Of a stretch of 13,034 nt of DNA, positions 6,312-13,034 are shown in pieces. This DNA is from an uncultured Blautia sp. (GTDB taxonomy: Bacteria > Bacillota > Clostridia > Lachnospirales > Lachnospiraceae), in NCBI GenBank assembly GCA_938028845.1, contig CALIZJ010000290.1, positions 1-13,034 of the forward strand, written 5' to 3'. Under the pieces are notes generated by a model. It worked only from the letters and a program-made list of their open reading frames with translations. It ran no database searches and was not told the origin of the DNA. The position numbers were made by a program, and so were the translations under genes. Positions within the stretch are counted from its first letter, which is position 1. Each line of letters starts with the position of its first letter.

Positions 6312-8092
6312 TACAGTAAGGAGGATAAGACATCCAGCGTTATCTGATAAGCGGTTTCTCCTCGGGCATCTTTTCCCAGAAGATTTGCGGTAAAGCAGTA
6401 AATTTCATCTCCTTGTTCTAAAAAACCGACAAACCATCCAACGCCGTCACCCTTTTCTGCGCCAGTGCCTGTTTTTCCATAGAGCTTTCCGTAAGGTGTG
6501 TCTGAGAGAAACATGGCGTTTTTAACTGCCTCTAGATTTTTTTCCTGGAAATCCCATTGATTCTGCAGGAGTCCAGCTAAAAGACTGACTTGCTCTGCAG
6601 CGGAGATTTTCAGGGAGGAGTCGGCCCAGTAGCCTTCGATACCTCCTGACAGATCACAGTTCCCGTAGGAAATCCGGGAGTAGTATTGATACAAGGCGGA
6701 AAGTCCCATCTGCTCATCCAGGCGCTGGAAATACCAGTTTACGGAATTTTTCATAGCAGAGGTCAGGGTCTGCTCCTTCTCCCATACAGGAAATGCTGCA
6801 GAAGTGCCGTCCCATGGAAGGGTATCTGCTTCTGGAGAGATTATATTTTCTTCCAGAGCAAAAAGTCCGCTGTATATTTTAAAGGTAGAATAGGGAGAAA
6901 TCCGCAGGGTGCTGAGGGCGGGATTATAAATATGATATTTTTCTTCCTGCATATCGTATAGGACAAAACTTCCTTCCATGCCGTCGAAAAAGGAGGCGGC
7001 GTCCAGTGCCTCCCAGTCCTGGCCGGACAGGTCAAAAGAAGAGTCCATAGACGCGTAGATGGTAAACAAAGGACTGGAACAATAGACCAGCCCAATGACG
7101 AAAAGGAACAGTCCTGCACTTTTTATCTTTTTAGAGAGGGAATCCTTCCGGTAATCCGCAATCTCTAAGATTCTCTGGCGTATGGTGCTTTTGGAACCGC
7201 CAAGGGTGGAAAGGGGAGTGAAAAAAGTCTTTTTCTGCATTTTCTCTGCGTACCGTATGAGGGTATAGCCGTACTGCAGGGAGTTTTCCTTTCCTACTGC
7301 CTGAAGGACGGAATGGTCGCAGGAGATTTCCCGGTCTTTTTTCAGTCTGGAAAAACCAAACCATAAAAAAGGATTGAACCAGTAGAGAATCTGCAGGATA
7401 CACACTGTGCTGTTTAAAAGGAAGTCCCGGTGTTTGTAATGGATAAGCTCATGAAGAAAGATAAAACGGATGTCTTCCCTGGAAAGCATTATGTCCAGAT
7501 CCGAAGGAATAATGATCTTCGGACGCAGCCAGCCGTAGGAAACCGGGGCGGTAAGGCGGCAGGATGCATAAAGAGCTACGCTGCGCTTTAGGTTTAATTC
7601 CTTCATACAGGAACAGTACTGCCGGTAAAGTTCCGGTTCTGTCTGGTCTGTGACAGGGGTGGAGTTCTTTCGCAGAAGATAAATTTTTATCATGGAAAGG
7701 ATAAAGAAAACTGCAGTAAGGAAGATTCCCCCAAGCCAGACCCACCATAATATTCTGTGAATCAAAGGATCTGAGGAAGAAACAGCGGCGGAAAGATCCT
7801 GTATTTGCATATCTTCACTGGAAAGGGCTGCCACAGCCCTCGTTCCCAAAATGTCAGGTGAAGAAACGCTTCCGTGAGAAAACAGATCCAGGACAGTGAG
7901 AAAGAAACCTTCCGGGGCGGGCAGCCCGAAGGGCAGAAATGGCAAAAACAGTGCAAAAATGAAGATATACCACAAACGATACTGAGCGTGCAGGGTGATA
8001 TGATTATTCAGCCTTTTTTTCAGCAGCAAAAGAAAGCCCAGCAGCAGGCTCAGAAAAATATTACAAATTAAAAAACGAAAAGGAAAGGACAT
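6311..8092 (-). CDS. blaR1: BlaR1/MecR1-type beta-lactam sensor and signal-transducing metalloprotease
   Basis: The 593-residue membrane protein should detect beta-lactams outside the cell and trigger inactivation of the adjacent repressor. N-terminal membrane helices lie at about 5-25, 40-56 and 113-140. The cytoplasmic M56 zinc protease has HELIH at 214-218 and a downstream EISCDH with Glu255. Another membrane helix lies at about 325-345. The extracellular C-terminal domain (about 355-593) is class D beta-lactamase-like and intact: STFK at 402-405 (acylated serine S402, lysine K405), SVN at 450-452, YGN at 476-478 and KTG at 540-542. Its ATG shares one base with the blaI stop (TGATG), so translation is coupled. 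Length fits the family (about 585-600). Ligand range is not readable from sequence. Confidence 0.93.
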   Translation of the reverse strand: MSFPFRFLICNIFLSLLLGFLLLLKKRLNNHITLHAQYRLWYIFIFALFLPFLPFGLPAPEGFFLTVLDLFSHGSVSSPDILGTRAVAALSSEDMQIQDLSAAVSSSDPLIHRILWWVWLGGIFLTAVFFILSMIKIYLLRKNSTPVTDQTEPELYRQYCSCMKELNLKRSVALYASCRLTAPVSYGWLRPKIIIPSDLDIMLSREDIRFIFLHELIHYKHRDFLLNSTVCILQILYWFNPFLWFGFSRLKKDREISCDHSVLQAVGKENSLQYGYTLIRYAEKMQKKTFFTPLSTLGGSKSTIRQRILEIADYRKDSLSKKIKSAGLFLFVIGLVYCSSPLFTIYASMDSSFDLSGQDWEALDAASFFDGMEGSFVLYDMQEEKYHIYNPALSTLRISPYSTFKIYSGLFALEENIISPEADTLPWDGTSAAFPVWEKEQTLTSAMKNSVNWYFQRLDEQMGLSALYQYYSRISYGNCDLSGGIEGYWADSSLKISAAEQVSLLAGLLQNQWDFQEKNLEAVKNAMFLSDTPYGKLYGKTGTGAEKGDGVGWFVGFLEQGDEIYCFTANLLGKDARGETAYQITLDVLSSLL

Positions 8093-8478
8093 CAGCTATC
8101 ACCACTTTTGATTTTGGAATTTATAATATCATACAGGTCTTTTAATTCTGTATCGGTCAGTTTTGTATCGGAAAGAAGGGAAGAAAGCATGGGCGCGATC
8201 TTTCCGTTATAAAAACGGTTCAGGAACAGGTGATTTTCCTGCTCCAGATACTTTTTCTGGGAAATAAGGGGATAGTAATAATACATCCGTCCACGCTGTT
8301 CATAGGAAAGCACGTGCTTGGCTGTCAGCCTGGAAAGGAGAGTATGAATAGTTTTCTGGTTCCAGTTATGGCTTTTTTGTGCCCGGTCGCATACTTCGTT
8401 GGTGCTTAAGGGATATTCTGTCCAGAGTATTATCATGATCTCGTATTCCGCTTCAGAAATCTGAGGTAATTTTTCCAT
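8092..8478 (-). CDS. blaI: BlaI/MecI-family transcriptional repressor
   Basis: The 128-residue winged-helix repressor starts MEKLPQISEAEYEIMIILWT. The DNA-binding domain spans about 1-70: STNEVCDRA, then the recognition region NWNQKTIHTLLSRL at 38-51 and the wing around YEQRGRMYYYYPL. A dimerisation tail follows (about 75-124). It should repress its own operon and the divergent PBP through the paired operators at 8490-8510 and 8581-8601. By my ungapped alignment from memory, the N101-F102 proteolytic site of staphylococcal BlaI/MecI corresponds to S100-L101 here. The minus-strand start has AAAGGAGA five to six bases upstream. The family also contains CopY-type copper regulators, but the adjacent BlaR1 makes beta-lactam control much likelier. 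Confidence 0.93.
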   Translation of the reverse strand: MEKLPQISEAEYEIMIILWTEYPLSTNEVCDRAQKSHNWNQKTIHTLLSRLTAKHVLSYEQRGRMYYYYPLISQKKYLEQENHLFLNRFYNGKIAPMLSSLLSDTKLTDTELKDLYDIINSKIKSGDS

Positions 8479-8489
8479 AATGTCTCCTT

Positions 8490-8510
8490 TAATCTTACTT
8501 TTGTAGTATT
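8490..8510 (-). promoter_or_regulatory. BlaI operator at the blaI promoter
   Basis: Read on the minus strand this is AATACTAC, then AAA, then AGTAAGATTA. It matches the operator at 8581-8601 at 19 of 21 positions. It begins one base downstream of the blaI -10 box and covers the expected start of transcription. The TAC...GTA core agrees with the TACTACA/TGTAGTA-type operators known for BlaI/MecI. Confidence 0.82.
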
Positions 8511-8511
8511 A

Positions 8512-8540
8512 ATTATAAAATATACGGAAGAAATGGTCAA
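8512..8540 (-). promoter_or_regulatory. Sigma-A promoter of blaI-blaR1
   Basis: On the minus strand, TTGACC (8540-8535) is followed by a 17-base spacer and TATAAT (8517-8512), one mismatch from the full consensus. Initiation would fall near 8505, inside the operator, about 27 bases before the blaI ATG. Confidence 0.85.
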
Positions 8541-8548
8541 GAAAAATA

Positions 8549-8577
8549 TTGACAGGACCTAAAGAAAGATGCATAAT
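8549..8577 (+). promoter_or_regulatory. Sigma-A promoter of the class B3 PBP gene
   Basis: TTGACA (8549-8554), a 17-base spacer and CATAAT (8572-8577) form a strong promoter. Its -35 box lies only eight bases from the divergent blaI -35 box, so the two promoters are back to back. Initiation is expected near 8584, within the operator. Confidence 0.87.
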
Positions 8578-8580
8578 ACA

Positions 8581-8601
8581 AATACTACATATGTAAGATT
8601 A
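8581..8601 (+). promoter_or_regulatory. BlaI operator at the PBP promoter
   Basis: AATACTACAT joined to ATGTAAGATTA is an imperfect dyad: its half-sites AATACTACAT and (reversed) AATCTTACAT agree at 8 of 10 positions. It starts three bases after the -10 box, so a bound repressor would block initiation. It is nearly identical to the blaI-proximal site and has the same orientation relative to its gene. Confidence 0.85.
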
Positions 8602-8618
8602 AAACAAAGGAGAGGCCC

Positions 8619-10709
8619 ATGAGAAAAAACAAAGCAAGAAAAAAGGGAAAAACCGCGAAGATATTGCTTTCCTGTATTCTGGCGGCAGCACTGGGAGGGA
8701 TAGTCTTTGCGGGAATATCCCTGGTACAAAGGCTACAGTGGAAAGATCCTCAGGAGATTCTTCAGGAATATATGGCCTGCATTGCCTCCCAGGAATATGG
8801 AAAAATGTATCAGATGATTTCGAAAGAAGAGTCCGGCGGGATCACAGAAGAAGAATTTATAGAAAGAAATGCGAATATATATGAAGGGATCGAAGCTGAG
8901 AATATAAAAATCCAGCTTTTGGACAGCGGAAAAGAAAAAGATGTGGTTCTCTATGAGTGCACGATGGATACCATTGCGGGAGAGATTCATTTTGAGAACA
9001 GTGCCTGCTTTGTGGAGGGAGAGTCCGGCTATGAGCTTGTATGGGAAGACAGCCTGATTTTTCCACAGCTTGCCCCAGAGGATAAAGTGCAGGTTCTCAC
9101 AGAGAGCGCGCAGAGGGGAAAGATCCTGGACCGAAATGGAAAAGTCCTTGCCGGAAAGGGCGTGGCTTCTTCTGTGGGGCTGGTACCGGAGAAGATGGAG
9201 GAGAACTCTGTGAAAGAGCTTGCCGCTCTGCTTAAGATAGACGAAGAAAGCATACAGACAGCGCTTTCGGCATCCTGGGTCAGCGAGGACTCCTTTGTAC
9301 CGATTAAGACGATACCTAAGGAGGGTGTGCCGGATGTGATGGACATGCTGCTGGGAGAAGCTTTTGCAGAAGAAGGCAGTCTGGAGCAGGCGCTTCTTCA
9401 GGTGCCCGGTGTGATGATCACAGATGTGGAGGTAAGAGAATATCCTTTGAAAGAGGCGGCCGCTCATTTGGTCGGTTATGTACAGAGTGTAACTGCCGAA
9501 GATCTGAAAGAGCATGAGGGGGAAGGCTATACCTCCGGAAGCGTCATTGGAAGAAGCGGAATGGAAGGGCTTTATGAGGAAAGATTAAGAGGGAAGAACG
9601 GCTATAAGATCCTGATCAAAGATTCCCATGGGAATAATAAATCGCTTTTGGCTATGACTCCCGTTCAGGACGGGGAGGACATACGGCTTACGATCGACGC
9701 CGGGCTGCAGGAGACCTTGTATGAACAGCTCTCGGAGGATAAAAGCTGTTCAGTGGCTATGAACCCCTATACAGGAGAAGTTCTCGCGCTGGTGAGTACG
9801 CCGTCCTATGATAACAATGGATTTATCATGGGATTTTCAGAGGAAGAGTGGACGGCTCTGAACGAAGATGAGAATATGCCTTTATATAACCGTTTCCGTC
9901 AGACCTGGTGCCCTGGATCTGTCTTTAAGCCTATCATTGCTTCTGTGGGCATAGACTGTAACGCCATAGATCCTTTGGCAGATTACGGAAACGAGGGGAC
10001 AAGCTGGCAGAAGGATGAATCCTGGGGAGATTATTACGTGACGACGCTCCATGAATACGAACCAGTCACTTTAAAGAATGCCCTGATCTATTCGGACAAT
10101 ATTTATTTTGCAAAGGCAGCCCTGAATATTGGCGCGGACAATCTGACAAAGGCGTTAAAGCAGCTTGGTTTTGGTGCGGATCTGCCTTTTGAGATCACTA
10201 TGACCAGATCACAGTATTCGAATACAGAGGAAATCCAGTCGGAGGTGCAGCTTGCGGACAGCGGCTATGGACAGGGCCAGATTCTGATCAATCCGGTGCA
10301 TTTGGCAGCTTTATATACTGCCTTTTTAAATCAGGGCGATGTGCTTACCCCTTATCTCCTATATAAGGAAGAAACAGGGACATCTGTGTGGCTCCCGCAG
10401 GCATTTTCCACAGAGGCAGTACAGACAGTGGCGGAAGGCATGGAGCAGGTGATCAATGATCCAAACGGAACCGGATACGGCGTTCACAGAGAGGATATCC
10501 GGCTGGCGGGGAAGACAGGAACCGCAGAGATCAAGGCATCTGTAGAGGACACCACGGGAACAGAACTGGGATGGCTGGCTGTTTATACGGCACAGGAGAC
10601 AGAGAATCCGCTTCTTTTAGTCTCTATGGTGGAAGATGTAAAGGACAGGGGCGGAAGCGGATATGTGACAGATAAGATCCGCGCTGTGCTGGATACATAT
10701 TTCTCCTGA
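8619..10709 (+). CDS. Class B3 penicillin-binding protein (PBP2a/PBP5-like transpeptidase)
   Basis: The 696-residue protein is a membrane-anchored D,D-transpeptidase that cross-links peptidoglycan. One N-terminal membrane anchor (about 14-36) follows a very basic start. A MecA_N/NTF2-like domain follows (about 43-150; DPQEILQEYMACIASQEYGK), then a PBP dimerisation domain (about 160-335; RGKILDRNGKVLA at 167-179, HLVGYV, GRSGMEGLYEERLRGKNG). The transpeptidase domain (about 375-696) has SVFK at 434-437 (catalytic S434), SDN at 492-494 in IYSDNIYFAKAAL, and KTGT at 632-635. The NTF2-like domain and YSDNIYFA context are those of staphylococcal PBP2a and enterococcal PBP5, the low-affinity class. 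AAAGGAGAGG at 8606-8615 precedes the ATG. It is divergent from blaI-blaR1 and shares its operator. Actual beta-lactam affinity is not established by sequence. Confidence 0.93.
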   Translation: MRKNKARKKGKTAKILLSCILAAALGGIVFAGISLVQRLQWKDPQEILQEYMACIASQEYGKMYQMISKEESGGITEEEFIERNANIYEGIEAENIKIQLLDSGKEKDVVLYECTMDTIAGEIHFENSACFVEGESGYELVWEDSLIFPQLAPEDKVQVLTESAQRGKILDRNGKVLAGKGVASSVGLVPEKMEENSVKELAALLKIDEESIQTALSASWVSEDSFVPIKTIPKEGVPDVMDMLLGEAFAEEGSLEQALLQVPGVMITDVEVREYPLKEAAAHLVGYVQSVTAEDLKEHEGEGYTSGSVIGRSGMEGLYEERLRGKNGYKILIKDSHGNNKSLLAMTPVQDGEDIRLTIDAGLQETLYEQLSEDKSCSVAMNPYTGEVLALVSTPSYDNNGFIMGFSEEEWTALNEDENMPLYNRFRQTWCPGSVFKPIIASVGIDCNAIDPLADYGNEGTSWQKDESWGDYYVTTLHEYEPVTLKNALIYSDNIYFAKAALNIGADNLTKALKQLGFGADLPFEITMTRSQYSNTEEIQSEVQLADSGYGQGQILINPVHLAALYTAFLNQGDVLTPYLLYKEETGTSVWLPQAFSTEAVQTVAEGMEQVINDPNGTGYGVHREDIRLAGKTGTAEIKASVEDTTGTELGWLAVYTAQETENPLLLVSMVEDVKDRGGSGYVTDKIRAVLDTYFS

Positions 10710-10738
10710 TTTTCTCGCTGAAGAATCCGTGTCCGTAC

Positions 10739-10767
10739 TTGACAAGGGAGATAGTTTTGAGTATAAT
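10739..10767 (+). promoter_or_regulatory. Near-perfect sigma-A promoter for greA-lysS
   Basis: TTGACA (10739-10744), a 17-base spacer and TATAAT (10762-10767) are full consensus hexamers, predicting initiation near 10774 and a leader of about 100 bases before greA. It frees greA-lysS from the upstream PBP gene. No terminator is evident after the PBP stop at 10709, so PBP transcripts may also read into greA. Confidence 0.92.
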
Positions 10768-10874
10768 ACATGAATTGTGAATATCCTAGTGATTCTCTGC
10801 ATTTTTATACTTTAGGAGGATGCTGGGAGCTGATATCCAAGGCAAAATGGGATGTTGAAAGGGAGTAAGGTATT

Positions 10875-11357
10875 ATGGAAGAAAAGAAAAACTTACTAAC
10901 CTATGCAGGACTTAAAAAACTAGAAGAAGAGCTGCATGATTTAAAGGTAGTAAAAAGAAAAGAAGTAGCGGAGAAAATCAAAGAAGCCAGGGAACAGGGT
11001 GACTTGTCTGAAAACGCAGAGTACGATGCAGCGAAAGATGAGCAGAGAGATATTGAAGCACGTATTGAGGAAATCGAGAAAATACTGAAGAATGCAGAAG
11101 TCGTTGTGGAAGACGAGGTGGATCTGGATAAGATCAGCGTAGGATGCAAGGTTAAAGTCCATGATTTTGAGTTTGATGAGGATATCGAATTAAAGATTGT
11201 GGGTTCCACAGAGGCGAACAGTCTGGAAGGAAAGATCTCTAACGAATCACCAGTAGGAAAAGCGCTGATCGGCGCTCATACAGGAGACGTAGTGGAAGTA
11301 GAGATGCCTGCAGGCATGATGCGTTATAAAATTCTGGAGATACAGAGAAACATTTAA
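10875..11357 (+). CDS. greA: Transcription elongation factor GreA
   Basis: GreA inserts its coiled coil into the secondary channel of RNA polymerase and stimulates cleavage of backtracked transcripts. The 160 residues have the family's usual length: an N-terminal antiparallel coiled coil (about 1-78) with the tip QGDLSENAEYDAA at 41-53, where D43 and E46 are the acidic tip residues, and a C-terminal FKBP-like domain (about 83-158) with NESPVGKALIGAHTGD. The start follows AAAGGGAG with a spacing of several bases. It is co-transcribed with lysS (21-base gap) from its own consensus promoter. Confidence 0.96.
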   Translation: MEEKKNLLTYAGLKKLEEELHDLKVVKRKEVAEKIKEAREQGDLSENAEYDAAKDEQRDIEARIEEIEKILKNAEVVVEDEVDLDKISVGCKVKVHDFEFDEDIELKIVGSTEANSLEGKISNESPVGKALIGAHTGDVVEVEMPAGMMRYKILEIQRNI

Positions 11358-11378
11358 AAATATAAAGGAGGAACCAAG

Positions 11379-13021
11379 GTGGCAGAGCAGAAGAAGCAAG
11401 AGCAGGATCTGAATCAGCTTTTAAAGGTACGCCGGGAAAAACTGGCAGACCTGCAGGCGAATGGAAGAGATCCCTTTGAGATTACGAAATATGACGTTTC
11501 CCGTCACAGCCAGGAGATTAAGGATAAATTTGACGAGCTGGAGGGTGCGTCAGTAACCATCGCCGGACGTATGATGTCCAAGCGTGTTATGGGAAAGGCT
11601 TCTTTTTGTCATGTACAGGACCTGGAGGGAACGATCCAGGCATATGTGGCAAGAGACAGTGTAGGAGAGGAGCCTTATAAAGATTTCAAAAAACTGGATG
11701 TTGGTGATATCATCGGCATCAAAGGCGAGGTATTTAAAACAAAGACAGGGGAAATTTCTATTCATGCTTCAGAGGTGACACTGCTCTCCAAGAGTCTTCA
11801 GGTTCTTCCGGAGAAATTCCACGGACTGACGAACACTGATCTGCGTTACCGTCAGCGCTATGTGGATCTGATCATGAATCCTGAGGTAAAGGATACCTTT
11901 ATCAAGCGGTCTAAAATTTTAAGCGCTATCCGTAAATACTTAAGCGGACAGGGCTTTATGGAAGTGGAGACGCCGATTCTGGTGGCAAATGCCGGCGGCG
12001 CCGCTGCACGTCCTTTTGAGACACATTTTAATGCTCTGGATGAGGATTTTAAGCTTCGTATTTCCCTGGAATTATATCTGAAGAGATTGATCGTAGGCGG
12101 TATGGAGCGGGTATATGAAATCGGCAGAGTATTCAGAAACGAAGGTCTGGATACCAGACATAATCCGGAGTTTACTTTGATGGAGCTTTATCAGGCTTAT
12201 ACGGATTATCACGGCATGATGGACCTGACAGAAAACCTGTACCGCTTTGTGGCACAGGAGGTTCTGGGAACCACTAAGATCTGCTACAATGGCATTGAGA
12301 TGGATCTTGGCAAGCCATTTGAGCGTATTACTATGGTGGATGCAGTTAAGAAATATGCAAATGTAGATTTTAACGAGATTCATTCTGATGAAGAGGCAAA
12401 GGCTCTGGCGGATGAGCATCATATTGAATATGAAGCGCGCCATAAGAAGGGCGATATCTTAAGCCTGTTCTTTGAAGAGTATGTAGAAGAGCATCTTCTG
12501 CAGCCTACATTTGTTATGGATCATCCTATTGAGATCTCACCGCTTACGAAAAAGAAACCGGAGAATCCGGAATATACGGAAAGATTCGAGTTCTTTATGA
12601 ACGGATGGGAGATGGCAAACGCTTATTCTGAGCTGAATGATCCTATTGACCAGAGGGAGCGTTTCAAGGCACAGGAGGAGCTTCTCGCCCAGGGCGATGA
12701 AGAAGCGAATACCACAGACGAAGATTTCCTGAATGCACTTGAGGTAGGTATGCCTCCTACAGGCGGAATCGGCTTTGGCATTGACCGTATGGTTATGCTG
12801 CTGACAGATTCTGCAGCTATAAGAGATGTACTGCTCTTCCCCACAATGAAGAGCATGGGGGCTGCAAAGAATGAAGCTAACAATGCGGCACAGTCTGCTC
12901 CGGTTGAAAAAACAGTGGAAAAAGCAATTGCTGAAGTGAAAGAAACATACGATTTCTCTAATGTAGAAGTGGAACCATTATTCAAAGATATGGTTGATTT
13001 TGACACATTCAGCAAGTCAGA
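11379..13021 (+). CDS. lysS: Lysyl-tRNA synthetase (class II), 3' end cut by contig end
   Basis: The enzyme charges tRNA-Lys. A GTG start at 11379 is chosen because AAAGGAGG (11364-11371) sits seven bases upstream and translation begins (M)AEQKKQEQDLNQLLKVRREK, as in relatives; there is no well-placed ATG. The OB-fold anticodon domain (about 58-150) is followed by the class II core: motif 1 around FMEVETPILVANAGGAAARP, motif 2 EIGRVFRNEGLDTRHNPEFT, and motif 3 GIGFGIDRMVMLL ending with VLLFPTMKS near residue 491. The frame continues beyond this normal C-terminus for about 55 residues: an Ala/Glu-rich linker, then VEPLFKDMVDFDTFSKSD, which resembles the start of a MetRS-C/EMAP-type tRNA-binding domain. 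True sequence ends at about 13018-13022; after that the frame translates adapter DNA. Confidence 0.95.
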
Positions 13022-13034
13022 TCGGAAGAGCACA
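13019..13034 (+). other. Illumina TruSeq adapter contamination at contig end
   Basis: The final 16 bases, AGATCGGAAGAGCACA, are identical to the beginning of the Illumina TruSeq read adapter. The first few bases may also be genuine, because the lysS codon for Asp (GAT) is expected there. They are not genomic evidence and should be trimmed; the apparent tail residues RKST are artificial. Confidence 0.93.

Noticed and set aside
10820..10858. A 12-residue leader peptide (MLGADIQGKMGC) in the greA leader
   Set aside because: AGGAGG directly abuts its ATG with no spacing, and the peptide has no run of regulatory codons, so translation there is doubtful.
5678..10874. Mobile element carrying the BlaR1/BlaI/PBP locus
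   Set aside because: No transposase, integrase, terminal inverted repeats or target-site duplication could be recognised, so I list only the unusual placement as a finding.
11358..11378. T-box leader controlling lysS
   Set aside because: Only 21 bases separate greA and lysS, too short for a T-box. The leader before greA also has no T-box consensus.
12623..13033. A minus-strand frame opposite the lysS 3' end
   Set aside because: It is the antisense of highly conserved LysRS motif 3 codons, is rich in Ser, and runs into the adapter sequence.

Overview
The window looks like chromosomal DNA of a gut-type Clostridia, most likely Lachnospiraceae (Blautia/Dorea/Mediterraneibacter-like). This rests on moderate GC, strong AGGAGG-type ribosome binding sites, protein style, and the order phosphofructokinase tail - SpoU methyltransferase - NfeD - SPFH - argF - birA - small conserved protein - dusB - (insert) - greA - lysS, which I recall from that family; I could not run a search. 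The right edge is a raw contig end: the last 16 bases are the start of the Illumina TruSeq adapter.

Layout. (1) 2-118: the last codons of a gene that is probably pfkA, then a clear intrinsic terminator (180-210). (2) 249-2424: a tightly packed housekeeping run of SpoU/TrmH RNA methyltransferase, NfeD-like membrane protein and SPFH/band-7 protein. (3) 2528-5677: argF, birA, a small DUF6145-like protein and dusB, the last three junctions overlapping or nearly touching. (4) 5678-10709: an accessory block containing an internally deleted GGDEF (diguanylate cyclase) remnant, a BlaR1-type sensor protease and BlaI-type repressor on the minus strand, and a divergently transcribed class B3 (PBP2a/PBP5-like) penicillin-binding protein. 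(5) 10739-13034: a near-consensus sigma-A promoter driving greA, then lysS, which runs off the contig end.

The most interesting system is block 4. It has the mecI-mecR1-mecA arrangement of staphylococci, with no beta-lactamase in view: repressor and sensor are divergent from a low-affinity-type PBP carrying an NTF2-like N-terminal domain. The 140-base intergenic region has two back-to-back promoters with 17-base spacers. Each is followed immediately by one copy of the same 21-base operator (19 of 21 positions identical), placed over the expected transcription start and in the same orientation relative to the gene it serves. The expected circuit is: beta-lactam acylates the BlaR1 sensor domain, the BlaR1 metalloprotease leads to BlaI cleavage, and both operators are released, so that the PBP and the blaI-blaR1 pair are induced together. 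This is inferred from sequence and family knowledge.

No tRNA, rRNA, CRISPR array, transposase or integrase was seen. The only stretch longer than 300 bases without an intact gene is 5678-6310. It holds a long-loop inverted repeat, a structured leader, the GGDEF remnant and a bidirectional terminator.
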